Below, one piece after another: positions 51,398-61,216 of a stretch of 64,000 nt of DNA. The position numbers were made by a program, and so were the translations under genes. Each line of letters begins with the position of its first letter. Within the stretch, counting starts at the first letter, position 1. The DNA lies in contig JAHPZE010000002.1 of NCBI GenBank assembly GCA_019058365.1, positions 266,991-330,990 of the forward strand. The letters run 5' to 3'. This stretch comes from Promethearchaeota archaeon. GTDB lineage: Archaea; Asgardarchaeota; Lokiarchaeia; Sigyniarchaeales; SOKP01. The notes beneath the pieces were generated by a model. That model saw only the letters and a list, made by a program, of their open reading frames with translations, did no database searches and had not been told where the DNA came from.

Positions 51398-52432
51398 TTA
51401 GAATCTTTTCATTTTTTTAGGATAAGCTTGAAATGGGGTCCGTGGTTCAGTAGAAATCCATTCAGTATTCTCTTCTAAATGTGAAAGAGAATATAATAAA
51501 TCAAAAGTTAACCAATGTGTCACTTTTGGATGGTTAATATAATCCCACAATCCAAATTCTCCTCGTTCAGATTTTATAAACTCTATAAATTCAGAAACAC
51601 GATTATCATCCTCACTAGCACCAATCCTCCAACAAAGATTCAATAGATGAGCAATATCAAATTTAGCCATAAATGTAATTTGTCCAATAGATTTTTCTAA
51701 CCCTATAAGCCTAGCAACCACGAAACCAAGGTTACTTCTTAATTTTGTATCTGTTCCAAGGATTAGATCTAATGCTCGCTTAGCTTCTTCACTTTTTCTA
51801 CGATTTGGATGATAAGCAAAACAACTAAGAACTGCTGTTGTATTTGATCGGCATCCCCATTTTGAATGAGCTAAACGTCGATATCTAGCAATACCTCCAT
51901 AATTTCCCGCAGACAAACCAACAGGCCATGCACCATCTTCTAGACGTTGTTCTATTAACCATTCAAATGCCTTTTCAGATCTTACATCAGTTGCATAACC
52001 ACACATTACTAATCCTAAGAGTGGAATCGCAGTTTGAATAGGCATCATTTGATACCCAATCTCCTCATCAGTTCGTAACTTTTTACCCGGCATTGGCCAA
52101 GAACCATTATTTTGTTGTTTTGAAAAAATAAATTCTGCAGCTTTCTGTATTACTTGATGAGACGAATCAAATCTTAAGTAACCAAGTCTCTGTAATACCA
52201 TAGAAGTTATTTGAAGGTTATCGTTATATATCAATTGATTTATCCCGAAAGAATCCCAAGATCCATTAGAATTTTGAAGTTTAAACAAAGTTTTAACAAG
52301 TGGATCTAATTCTCTCATTTCCAATAGTTCTTGAACTTCTTTTTCATTCTCAGGAAGATGTAATAATTCAGTCAATACTAAATATCGTAAACAAGGTGAT
52401 GGATCAGTTAATAAAAGTGGAATCCAAGTCAC
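51398..52432 (-). CDS. Terpenoid-cyclase/prenyltransferase-fold protein
   Basis: A 344-aa all-helical protein with repeats of the alpha/alpha-toroid type: LFKLQNSNGSWDSFG, IFSKQQNNGSWPMPG, WLIEQRLEDGAWPVG. These QxxDGSW-like motifs mark the squalene-cyclase/prenyltransferase superfamily. The acidic DxDD motif of cyclases is not obvious, so enzymatic activity is uncertain. Its start (ATG at 52432) overlaps the stop of the fused UvrA-like gene by four bases (ATGA), showing translational coupling. In that cluster it may modify or bind a small hydrophobic molecule. Confidence 0.7.
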   Translation of the reverse strand: MTWIPLLLTDPSPCLRYLVLTELLHLPENEKEVQELLEMRELDPLVKTLFKLQNSNGSWDSFGINQLIYNDNLQITSMVLQRLGYLRFDSSHQVIQKAAEFIFSKQQNNGSWPMPGKKLRTDEEIGYQMMPIQTAIPLLGLVMCGYATDVRSEKAFEWLIEQRLEDGAWPVGLSAGNYGGIARYRRLAHSKWGCRSNTTAVLSCFAYHPNRRKSEEAKRALDLILGTDTKLRSNLGFVVARLIGLEKSIGQITFMAKFDIAHLLNLCWRIGASEDDNRVSEFIEFIKSERGEFGLWDYINHPKVTHWLTFDLLYSLSHLEENTEWISTEPRTPFQAYPKKMKRF

Positions 52433-55400
52433 TTTCCTTCCTCCAATACTTTTTTTAAATATGGTGCTGTTGGCGTATCTAATTTAGCGAGTTCATCAGG
52501 AGGACCCTTCGCAATTACTCGACCTCCTTCTGGTCCTGCTCCTGGACCAAGTTCAATTAACCAATCACATGATGCTAATACATGAGGATGGTGTTCGATG
52601 ATTACAACAGTATTACCATTATCCACTAAAAGATGTAGAACATCAATTAATTTGGAAACATCCTCTAAGTGTTGCCCAATAGTCGGTTCATCTAAAATAT
52701 AAAGTGTTTTATTATTAGATTTTTTTGATAATTCCTTTACAATTTTAAGCCTTTGAGCTTCACCTCCAGAAAGGGTGCGAGCAGGTTGATTTAATTGCAA
52801 ATATCCAAGGCCTACTTTCTCAGCGTAATTTAATTTTGTGAAAATAGTATCAAAATCTTTAAACAATTGATATGCTTCATCAATAGTTAAATTATTTATC
52901 TCGGGTAGCGAAATACCTTCAAAATGTATTTGCCACGCTTCCGTTTGATAACCTGTTCCTTTACAAATTTCACAAGTTTCAACAATATCTGGCAAAAATT
53001 TCATATCAATTTTAATATAACCACGCCCTTTACAAACAGAGCATCTTTTTGTTAAATCTTTATAGGTTAACCCTAATAGTTTTGCATCTTCGGTCTCTGC
53101 AAACACTTGGATAATTAAATTTTCTAAACCTAAAAATTTGAGAGGACTACCTATCTTTTTTTTAGTTTGATCAATAATAACTGTTTTCGGTAAATTTCCC
53201 TCAATCTTCTTATATTCCCCTGGTTCAATAGGTTCTCGAGCCACTGAAGTTGTATGCTTTATAGGTACTAAAGCTCTTCCCAATGTGTCAATCAATAATG
53301 TACTTTTTCCTGAACCCGAAACTCCACATATTCCTATTAATAAATTATGAGGAATCTCTACTAAATCACCTTTAAGGTTATTTTCTTTCGCCCCATAAAT
53401 TTTTAACCATTTCTGTGGCTTTCTAAATTTTCTTGATAAATTAAACTTTTTTTTTCCACTTAACCAGTGGCCAGTAATAGTGTTAGCTTTTAATATATCT
53501 TCTAGTGATCCTTCAGCTATTATCTCACCCCCATTAATACCGGCTCCAGGACCCATATCAACAATATAATCGGCAGCTTCCATAAATAATTGATCATGCT
53601 CTATGGAGATGATTGTATTTCCTTTATTACGCAATTCCTTCAATACTTTGACTAATATTTGCAGCTCAGAAGGATGCAAGCCCCTTGAAGGTTCATCAAG
53701 TAGAATGGTTAATGATGTTAAATCACTCCCCAATAGCCCAGCTAATCGTATTCTTTGCGCTTCTCCGGTGGAGAGACTTTCAGCAACACGATTTAAATTA
53801 ATATATCCTAATCCTGTTTTAATTAGAAATTCCAAACGAGTTAAAATGATTTTAAAACTATTTGACACAAATTCTGGTATATTTTTTTGAATCTTTATTT
53901 CTTTTAATATTTTATAGAGTTCGTTAAATGGAATTTCACACATCTGATGAATATTATAACCATTTAGATAGATAGATAGATATTGAGGGCGTAACTTCAT
54001 TCCATTACATTCAGTACATATTTCTTTATCTGTGTAAGTTCCTCCTGTATCCCAATCTCTCAACCATTGCCCATAAAATCCTTGAAATTTAATTAATCTT
54101 CTTGTTACTATTCCTTTTTTATTTTCAAATTCTACGTCTAAAGGATTCTTATCTCCAAAAATAAATGCGTTTTTTGCATTTTCCGATAGTTCATTCCAAG
54201 GGGTTAAGAAGGGATTAAAACCATAACGAGTTGCGAGAGCTTGAACTATATAATAACCACCATTATATGGTTTACATAGGAACCCTTTTGGAAAAAATCC
54301 CGGAGAATACATAGCTCCATTGCATAAAGGTTTCCCAGGGTGAATTATTAATTTATTTGGGTTAGGAACTTGAAATGAACCTACTCCATGGCACTTAAGA
54401 CAAGCCGCTGAATAATTTGTTGATATAAAATGTCGTGGTTTAGCAATAGGTATTGAAATTTTACAATTTTTGCAATACCATCTTTCTTCTCTCTCCATCG
54501 ATTTATTACATTTAGGACAACTTATTTCTCCCATATAAGAAAAAACGTTGGCTAAATGGAGTATTATATCAGTAACCCTTCCTATTGTATTTCTAAGATT
54601 AAAAAACCACCCTTGTATAATTTTTTCAGGTAATATTGATGCTGTAATCCCTAAACCTTGAATATTTTCAACTAAAGCTTCAGTACTTTCTTTAATACTT
54701 TGTCGTTCATACATTGATAATGTTTCAAAATATCTACGTCTCGCTTCTGTTTCAAGGGTATCCATAATAAGACTAGATTTACCAGATCCAGAAACTCCAG
54801 TAATTACAGTAAATTTCTTTTTCGGTATCTTTACATTTACATTTTTAAGATTATGAATATGTGCATTCTCAATGAAAATTTTTTCTGAACTCTCTCGCTT
54901 CTTGATTTCTTTTTCAATTAAAGGCTGAATTTTTTCCTCTTCTCTAAGAGCTAAGGCTGTAAGAGAATCTTTAAAATTTATGAAATTATTTAGAGAGCCT
55001 TGATATAAAACATTTCCACCATTAGGTCCGGAACCCGGACCAAGGTCTATTATCCAATCAGCAGCTCTTATAATATCGATATTGTGCTCTACTATCACTA
55101 TAGTGGCTCCTGCTCGAATCAATCTATCCAGAATCATTAATAGTCCTGCTAAATCTTGTGGATGTAGCCCTGTGGATGGTTCATCCAGAATCATTAATTG
55201 GTCCTTCAAGTTTTTCTTTCCTAAATATTTTGATAATTTAACTCGCTGAGCTTCTCCCCCTGATAATGTTGGAGATGGTTGACCGAGTGACATATAACCT
55301 AAACCTATATCGTTTAGAGCTTTTAACATCTGCTTAATAGTATTAAAATCTGCAGCTGATAATCTTTTTTCATTCTCAAAAATTTCATTCATTTGGGATA

Positions 55401-57303
55401 TTGAAATATCATATAATTCAGCAATAGAATATTCCTTTTCTCCAAATTTTACCTTTTCATTAAGAATCTCTTCAGAAAATCTCTGACCATTGCAATCTGG
55501 ACATGTAATCCAATTAGAGGGTAAATATTTCATTTTGATCTCAATAGCTCCCATTCCATTACATGTTGGGCATTGACCTTCAAGAGTATTAAATGAATAG
55601 TAAGTAGCTTTAAATTTCGTAACCTTAGCAAATAATTTTCTAATAATATCAGCAATCTCTGTATATGTTGCCGGATTTGATCTCGGATTCTTTCCAATAG
55701 GTCCTTGATCTATCATTATAGGTTTCACTTTTGGACCTTTAATTTCATCACAGCCTATATTTTTTTTTTCTTTTAGTGTAGTATATAATACATTTTCTAC
55801 TAAAGTACTTTTTCCTGAACCCGATACGCCAGTAATAACCGAAAAACGGTTTAAGGGGATCTTAACTGTTATATTTTTTAAATTATGCATGTTAGCATTT
55901 TCTATTGTTAAAAACAATTGAGGTTTTATTCTATGCTTTGGAATTTTTACTTTTTCTCTTGAACTAAAAAATTTACCAGTGGAAGTTTCTGCTTTCCAAA
56001 GTTCGGTTGGCGTTCCGGTGAATATTATCTTACCACCTTCAATTCCTGCACCAGGACCAAGATCAATATTATAATCAGCTGTGGCTGAAGCTCTCTTATC
56101 ATGTTCGATAAAAATAATAGGACCAGTCAATTTTGTAAGTATAGGCATTAATTTTGCAACGTCAGCAGGGTGTTGACCAATAGTAGGTTCATCAAGAATA
56201 TGTGTAATATCTTCCAAATCACTCAATAAAGCAATAGCTAATCGAACTCTTTGAGATTCACCTCTAGAAAGTGTAGGAGAACTACGATTGAGTGTTAAGT
56301 AATCAAGTCCAACTGAATTCAAAGCATGCAACCTTCTAAAGATCTCTTGTATTAAACGATCTGAGGCTATTAATATATCACTAGTAAATAATTTTAGTAA
56401 ATCTTTTATTGATTTACTAAGAAATTCTGTGAAAAGTAATTCTGACCAAGTGACTCTTGAAGCGAATGGATGATATCCTGTATGATTACATTCATCGCAT
56501 CCCTTTCCTTTACAATGAGGACAATTTCGCTTGAAATGTGTAGGATCTAGATCACCAAACCATGTTCCACAATGTACACATGCAGGAACTCGAGATATGA
56601 GGTTATTAAATGTTTTACCTTTTATCATTAAAGAATTAGCTCCTAATGCATGAACTTTTTCAATAATATTGCGAATATCGTGAATTTTAGTATATTTATT
56701 AATTTTGCCAAGAGAAATTAGGATGTCATGATTTCTTTTGGAATCTAAATTTTGACTATTCCATGGTATTCCATCAATCTCTATTGAGTTATAATCAAAT
56801 TCTTTTAATAATAAATTGAGGAGTGTTTGATGACTACCTTGAACATTTTTTACTAGGATTGCAGAAATAGAAATAGATTCTTTTTTTGAACTTGTTTTTA
56901 ATTGATTAATAATCTCATCTTCTTTTAATATTGATAGTTCAGTTCCACAAACATGACATTTTCTTTTCCCATATCGAGCAAATAAAATTCTTAATAATGG
57001 TAAGATCCCTGCTGCTGAACCTACTATTGAGTTTGGATTTCGATTTAATAAGTTCTGCCCTAAAGCAATAGTAGGACCAAGCCCAGTTATAGAACGAACT
57101 TTTACTGGATTCAAATCAATTTTTTCTTTACTTACTGAGAATGCTTCTAAGAAACGTCGGCGTGCTTCTTTATATAGAGTGTCAAAGATTAATGAAGTCT
57201 TACCAGAACCAGAAACTCCAGTTATAACTGTTAAACCATCTTCTATATCTACATCAACATTCTTTAAATTATGCTCCTTTGCTCCACGAATCTGAATTTT
57301 CAT
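52429..57303 (-). CDS. Fused double UvrA-like protein with four ABC ATPase modules
   Basis: A 1624-aa protein, about 1.7 times a normal UvrA. It contains four ABC modules in one chain: Walker A GVSGSGK[T/S] at residues ~29, 492, 836 and 1327, and signatures LSRGESQ (345), LSGGEAQ (680), LSTGEAQ (1177) and LSGGEAQ (1511), each with ILDEP or LLDEP Walker B. UvrA-type zinc pairs are present (CHVC at 116-119, CVHC at 242-245 with CPHC at 261-264, CPTC, CPDC, CPKC, CKNC, CLKC, CTEC, CSVC, CEIC). It looks like a covalent UvrA pseudo-dimer. No uvrB or uvrC is nearby. UvrA-like proteins of this kind can confer drug resistance (DrrC type). DNA repair remains possible. Confidence 0.9.
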   Translation of the reverse strand: MKIQIRGAKEHNLKNVDVDIEDGLTVITGVSGSGKTSLIFDTLYKEARRRFLEAFSVSKEKIDLNPVKVRSITGLGPTIALGQNLLNRNPNSIVGSAAGILPLLRILFARYGKRKCHVCGTELSILKEDEIINQLKTSSKKESISISAILVKNVQGSHQTLLNLLLKEFDYNSIEIDGIPWNSQNLDSKRNHDILISLGKINKYTKIHDIRNIIEKVHALGANSLMIKGKTFNNLISRVPACVHCGTWFGDLDPTHFKRNCPHCKGKGCDECNHTGYHPFASRVTWSELLFTEFLSKSIKDLLKLFTSDILIASDRLIQEIFRRLHALNSVGLDYLTLNRSSPTLSRGESQRVRLAIALLSDLEDITHILDEPTIGQHPADVAKLMPILTKLTGPIIFIEHDKRASATADYNIDLGPGAGIEGGKIIFTGTPTELWKAETSTGKFFSSREKVKIPKHRIKPQLFLTIENANMHNLKNITVKIPLNRFSVITGVSGSGKSTLVENVLYTTLKEKKNIGCDEIKGPKVKPIMIDQGPIGKNPRSNPATYTEIADIIRKLFAKVTKFKATYYSFNTLEGQCPTCNGMGAIEIKMKYLPSNWITCPDCNGQRFSEEILNEKVKFGEKEYSIAELYDISISQMNEIFENEKRLSAADFNTIKQMLKALNDIGLGYMSLGQPSPTLSGGEAQRVKLSKYLGKKNLKDQLMILDEPSTGLHPQDLAGLLMILDRLIRAGATIVIVEHNIDIIRAADWIIDLGPGSGPNGGNVLYQGSLNNFINFKDSLTALALREEEKIQPLIEKEIKKRESSEKIFIENAHIHNLKNVNVKIPKKKFTVITGVSGSGKSSLIMDTLETEARRRYFETLSMYERQSIKESTEALVENIQGLGITASILPEKIIQGWFFNLRNTIGRVTDIILHLANVFSYMGEISCPKCNKSMEREERWYCKNCKISIPIAKPRHFISTNYSAACLKCHGVGSFQVPNPNKLIIHPGKPLCNGAMYSPGFFPKGFLCKPYNGGYYIVQALATRYGFNPFLTPWNELSENAKNAFIFGDKNPLDVEFENKKGIVTRRLIKFQGFYGQWLRDWDTGGTYTDKEICTECNGMKLRPQYLSIYLNGYNIHQMCEIPFNELYKILKEIKIQKNIPEFVSNSFKIILTRLEFLIKTGLGYINLNRVAESLSTGEAQRIRLAGLLGSDLTSLTILLDEPSRGLHPSELQILVKVLKELRNKGNTIISIEHDQLFMEAADYIVDMGPGAGINGGEIIAEGSLEDILKANTITGHWLSGKKKFNLSRKFRKPQKWLKIYGAKENNLKGDLVEIPHNLLIGICGVSGSGKSTLLIDTLGRALVPIKHTTSVAREPIEPGEYKKIEGNLPKTVIIDQTKKKIGSPLKFLGLENLIIQVFAETEDAKLLGLTYKDLTKRCSVCKGRGYIKIDMKFLPDIVETCEICKGTGYQTEAWQIHFEGISLPEINNLTIDEAYQLFKDFDTIFTKLNYAEKVGLGYLQLNQPARTLSGGEAQRLKIVKELSKKSNNKTLYILDEPTIGQHLEDVSKLIDVLHLLVDNGNTVVIIEHHPHVLASCDWLIELGPGAGPEGGRVIAKGPPDELAKLDTPTAPYLKKVLEEGK

Positions 57304-57330
57304 ATGACTTTCATTAGTTATATACTTAGA

Positions 57331-59841
57331 TTAATTCAAATACGGACCAGTTTTAGATGCTTTATTCTTTCTTATATCTTCTGGGAGTCCTAATGCAATG
57401 ATTTCTCCTCCTTTAGGACCACCTTCAGGACCCAATTCGATAATATAATCGCAGAATGAAAGAATATTTGGATCATGCTCAATAATAATGATACTATTCC
57501 CTTCTTGAACCAACCGTTCAAGTAGCTCTATAAGTTTTACTACATCATAAAATGATAAACCAACTGTAGGTTCATCTAGTATATATAATGAATTACTCTT
57601 TCTTACTTTCCCTAATTCCTTTGCTAATTTTACACGTTGTGCTTCTCCTCCACTTAAAGTTGGAGCAGGTTGTCCAAGCTCAATATATCCCATCCCTATT
57701 TCATCTAATATCTTTAATACATTCGAGATGCTCGGCTGAGATTTGAATAATTCAGCAGCTTCATTTACAGTCATTTCAAGTACATCCGCAATAGATTTAC
57801 CCTTATATTCAACTTCTAAAATCTCTGGGATATATCTTACTCCCTTACATTCCTTACAAGGAATTGTAAAACTGGTGAGAAATGATACTTGAAGATCTTG
57901 TACTCCTTGACCTTTACATGCTGGGCAACGTCCACGGTCAGAATTATAGGAAAAATGTCCCGCTGTGTATTTTCGCTTTTTTGCTTCACTAGTTTTGGCA
58001 AATTCATTACGTATTTTATCCCAAATACCAATAAATGAACATGGTGTAGAAGTTCGGGTACGAGAGATTGGTTTTTGATTGACAACAATAACATCATTAA
58101 TATTTTGCCAACCTTCAACTTGGCCAGAATATTCCAATAAATCATCTCCATTCTCTTCTTCTTCATCCTCCCCATTTTCATTCTTTTTCTTTGCTTGATT
58201 TTTTGCACCTCGCTTGAAATATGGTTTTAATAGGGGAACTAAAGAATCCAAAATAAGAGAGCTTTTTCCAGACCCAGATACTCCTGCAACACCCACCAGT
58301 AATCCTAAAGGAATTTTTACTGTAATATCCTTTAGATTATTTGTACTCGCATTCCTAAGAGTTATATATTTAGTAGTCTTTTCAATGTTCCTTTGTGAAT
58401 CAATTTCTTTCTTAGATAGCTCCATTTGTCCTGCAAGAAACTGACCTGTATAAGATTCTTTAATCTTTTTAATACCATCTAAAGAACCCTGATAGACAAT
58501 TTCACCTCCATGGATGCCAGCTCCCGGACCAATATCGATAATTTCATCAGCAATCTCAATAAATCGTTTATCATGCTCAACTACTATAATAGTATTTCCT
58601 AAGTTTTTTAATTGCATTAGTAAAGCAACTAATGAATCTTTTTCACGCTCATGTAAGCTCATACTAGGTTCATCCAAAATATAAATTAATGAGTCTAAAC
58701 CACCCTCTAAATGAGTCATAAGAGATAACCTTTGTAATTCACCTCCACTGAGTGTTGGCAAAGAGCGATGTAAGTGAAGATAGGACAATCCCACATTAAT
58801 CATTCGTTTTAAACCTAGCTTTAGATTGTCGAGCATTGCTCTTCCTTGTGGATTTTTTATATGATCATTAGTTAGCTTGTTAAAATATTCTTGTAATTCA
58901 TCTATCGTCATCATTGCTAATTCACCAATATGCTTATCCGCAATCTTTATTTCCCGAGCTTCTTCATTAATTCTATATCCTTGACATTCTTCACATTTTT
59001 TTTTGGACATATACTCCTTAGTGATCTTGTTCTTTCTATAATCACTTTTACCTTCAGTCATAGCACGTTCCATGTGCGGAATGATCCCTTCAAAAACACG
59101 TTCTAATTCTCCTTGAAAAGACTTTGATTCCCACCAGAACTTGAACTTTTTACCTTTACTACCATACAAATATAAATCTTTTATTTCTTGAGGCAAATCC
59201 TTATAGGACGTTTTCATATCAAAATTGAAAAAATTTGGTAATTGTTCAACAAATTTTATTTGATCGGCAAAACAGCCTGAACCTGCCTTTGTAATCTGCA
59301 TTAACGTCCTATTATAATCCTGAACAATCATCTCTTCCGTAAATTGCATCTCATACCCGCGCCCCTTGCACGCTAAGCACATCCCTGAAGGTTCATTAAA
59401 GGAAAAATGTTTTATTTGTTTGCGCTCCGCGATCATCCCACATTGGTTGCATTCAAGAGTGGATTGATTCACGCGTTCTTTACAGATTGGACAGATTAAG
59501 ATCCCTTCAGTAGCATAGAGCATTCTAATTAAACCATAAATTCCTGTTTTCGTACCTACAGTAGAACGAGGATTAAATACGCGAGTAGTTCTTTGCTCTA
59601 CTGCCACAGTTGGGCTTAAACCGTCAATCATATCGAAGGGTTTATCATCCTCAAACTTAGGTGGGAAGCCGATTGATTGTAGATACCGATTCATTCCCTC
59701 ATCAAATATGATATCAAACGCCAGGCTCGATTTTCCCGAGCCCGAGACGCCTGTTATTAGGATCATTTTCTTTTTAGGTATATTTACATTAATATCCTTT
59801 AAATTATGAATTCTAGCTCTAACAATCTTTATCTCATTCAT
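57331..59841 (-). CDS. UvrA-like ABC ATPase (two modules)
   Basis: An 836-aa UvrA-like protein: first Walker A LITGVSGSGKSSLAFDIIF (~residues 29-47), zinc pair CPICKERVNQSTLECNQCG, then CLACKGRGYE. Then signature LSGGELQRLSL with ILDEPSMSLHE, second Walker A GVAGVSGSGKSSLIL, CPACKGQGVQ with CKECKG, signature LSGGEAQRVKL and LYILDEPTVGL. It is ~100 aa shorter than canonical UvrA. The frame opens at 59898, but that would overlap the methyltransferase gene by 38 bases. The ATG at 59841, with the UvrA-type start MNEIKIVRARIHNLKDINV, is chosen. It forms an operon with the fused UvrA-like gene 27 bases downstream. Confidence 0.92.
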   Translation of the reverse strand: MNEIKIVRARIHNLKDINVNIPKKKMILITGVSGSGKSSLAFDIIFDEGMNRYLQSIGFPPKFEDDKPFDMIDGLSPTVAVEQRTTRVFNPRSTVGTKTGIYGLIRMLYATEGILICPICKERVNQSTLECNQCGMIAERKQIKHFSFNEPSGMCLACKGRGYEMQFTEEMIVQDYNRTLMQITKAGSGCFADQIKFVEQLPNFFNFDMKTSYKDLPQEIKDLYLYGSKGKKFKFWWESKSFQGELERVFEGIIPHMERAMTEGKSDYRKNKITKEYMSKKKCEECQGYRINEEAREIKIADKHIGELAMMTIDELQEYFNKLTNDHIKNPQGRAMLDNLKLGLKRMINVGLSYLHLHRSLPTLSGGELQRLSLMTHLEGGLDSLIYILDEPSMSLHEREKDSLVALLMQLKNLGNTIIVVEHDKRFIEIADEIIDIGPGAGIHGGEIVYQGSLDGIKKIKESYTGQFLAGQMELSKKEIDSQRNIEKTTKYITLRNASTNNLKDITVKIPLGLLVGVAGVSGSGKSSLILDSLVPLLKPYFKRGAKNQAKKKNENGEDEEEENGDDLLEYSGQVEGWQNINDVIVVNQKPISRTRTSTPCSFIGIWDKIRNEFAKTSEAKKRKYTAGHFSYNSDRGRCPACKGQGVQDLQVSFLTSFTIPCKECKGVRYIPEILEVEYKGKSIADVLEMTVNEAAELFKSQPSISNVLKILDEIGMGYIELGQPAPTLSGGEAQRVKLAKELGKVRKSNSLYILDEPTVGLSFYDVVKLIELLERLVQEGNSIIIIEHDPNILSFCDYIIELGPEGGPKGGEIIALGLPEDIRKNKASKTGPYLN

Positions 59842-59860
59842 TTTCTGATCAATTCCTTTT

Positions 59861-60532
59861 TTAATCAACTTTTTGATAAATATAAAATCCGCAATCAAAT
59901 TCCTTAGGATTTTTTTTAAGCATAGCTATATCCTTTTCGTGACCTTCTAATTCTTTAAGTTCCTTAGATCCTTTATATTTGATCCGTAATTCCTTAATCT
60001 TATTCTCCAACGGGGAGTAATAATCTGTCCACCAAGCTTCTTCCGGTAATAAGAACTTATCTACAAGTTTAAAACCATGTTTAGGAAAGGCTTTTAAATT
60101 ATTACTCACCCATTTAATCGTTTCAAATGAGACTAGAAAACCGTCCAGCTTTAAAATGCGATTGCATTCTTCGAGACATTTCTTTATATTAAGGATATGT
60201 ATCACTCCTTCTTCCCAAAGAATGTCAAATCTTTCATCGGGGAATTTGGTATTATATATTGAACGATTGAAAGTTTTTATACAACTTGAAAGCCCTTTTT
60301 TTTCGATTTTTCCATTGAATTTATCTAATTCTTGTTGGTCAATATCAATACCTATAATCGCTCCATTACTGAGCTCTGCGAGTTCAAGAGTAGGTGTACC
60401 TGAACCACAACCTATATCTAATAGTTGTGGACTCTCTATTTTAGGAAGCATTTCAAAAGCTCTCCTTGTATATTTAAGGAAGACCTTTCGCATTTGCTCA
60501 GCCCCTAATTCTTCTAAAATATCTATAGACAT
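59861..60532 (-). CDS. Class I SAM-dependent methyltransferase
   Basis: A 223-aa methyltransferase: QLLDIGCGSGTPTLELAEL (motif I), IIGIDIDQQELDKF (acidic residue), then FDILWEEGVIHILNIKKCLEECNRILK and SFETIKWVSNN. The acceptor is unknown. In the UvrA-like cluster, a methyltransferase next to ABC resistance-type ATPases suggests modification of a small molecule or of the target. It starts within the end of the preceding small ORF (10-base overlap) and ends 19 bases before the UvrA-like start, so it is part of the same leftward operon. Confidence 0.85.
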   Translation of the reverse strand: MSIDILEELGAEQMRKVFLKYTRRAFEMLPKIESPQLLDIGCGSGTPTLELAELSNGAIIGIDIDQQELDKFNGKIEKKGLSSCIKTFNRSIYNTKFPDERFDILWEEGVIHILNIKKCLEECNRILKLDGFLVSFETIKWVSNNLKAFPKHGFKLVDKFLLPEEAWWTDYYSPLENKIKELRIKYKGSKELKELEGHEKDIAMLKKNPKEFDCGFYIYQKVD

Positions 60533-60780
60533 TTTAACACCTTTTTTCTATTATATTGCTTTTTTATTATTTTCCATTTATTTGTTTCCATTTCAACCCC
60601 TTCTTGATTACCCTTATCTATTTCAGGGATACACTCTCTCCATGTTCCCACTTCTTCTAAGACTCCATCTTGGCCTTTTTCAACTCCATTATTTTTCGGT
60701 TTTAATTGCTTTTGATAATCACCAGCCATGTCTTTAAAGCCATCTATAACTAATCTAAACATTCTAATTACCTCCTTCAT
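60523..60780 (-). CDS. Small protein in the UvrA-like cluster (85 aa)
   Basis: An 85-aa charged protein beginning MKEVIRMFRLVIDGFKDMAGDY, with a Cys in TWRECIPEIDKG and a Lys/Arg-rich C-terminal third. It is not recognised. Its ATG overlaps the stop of the upstream DUF3795 gene by four bases (ATGA), and its end overlaps the methyltransferase start by ten bases. Such double overlap is typical of co-translated operon genes and is the main support that it is real. Confidence 0.55.
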   Translation of the reverse strand: MKEVIRMFRLVIDGFKDMAGDYQKQLKPKNNGVEKGQDGVLEEVGTWRECIPEIDKGNQEGVEMETNKWKIIKKQYNRKKVLKCL

Positions 60781-61205
60781 TTTTTATTTGGATTAATTTT
60801 ATTGCCACAATCGTAGCATTCCTCATCGTGAACGCAGATTTCGCCTTCACATTTAGGACATGTATAGAATTTTTTCTGTTCTAAGAGCCACTTTTCAGCT
60901 CCAATTTCTTTAATTCTCTTTAAAGATTCTATAAGATTTAGAGAATATCTTTCCCTATAACGCTTGTCAATTGTCTTTAAGTTTTGACATGGAAATTTAT
61001 CACATTCATAACAAAATTCTAATTCTTTTTTTTTTAATGCTGGACAGTCTCTTCTTATAAAAACACAATTTTTATTTCTTATGCGACATCCCTTACAGCC
61101 TGTTTTAAAACCTCTTTGTTCTAACAAATCTTTTTTCAACACAAGATAATGACGGCAAGCTCCGCAATAGATACCACACGGCGCAGCTAAATTATTATTT
61201 AACAT
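60777..61205 (-). CDS. DUF3795 cysteine-rich protein, second copy
   Basis: A 142-aa protein with CGIYCGACRHY at the N-terminus, KTGCKGCRIRNKNCVFIRRDCP, FCYECDKFPCQNLK, and a C-terminal zinc-ribbon-like CPKCEGEICVHDEECYDCG. It belongs to the same family as the protein at 20498-20947, but has an added C-terminal Cys-ribbon. The family role is unknown. It lies directly after the BtrH-like gene, in the leftward operon. Confidence 0.85.
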   Translation of the reverse strand: MLNNNLAAPCGIYCGACRHYLVLKKDLLEQRGFKTGCKGCRIRNKNCVFIRRDCPALKKKELEFCYECDKFPCQNLKTIDKRYRERYSLNLIESLKRIKEIGAEKWLLEQKKFYTCPKCEGEICVHDEECYDCGNKINPNKK

Positions 61206-61216
61206 CTGAATAAATC

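Noticed and set aside
57837..58208. 123-aa frame within the UvrA-like gene
   Set aside because: Same-strand shifted frame of a strongly conserved gene. Its Lys/Met-rich start is an artefact of the acidic linker.
52429..59841. Naming the UvrA-like genes as the excision-repair uvrA
   Set aside because: No uvrB, uvrC or uvrD is present and the gene context is PadR, BtrH and methyltransferase. The fused architecture is not that of housekeeping UvrA.
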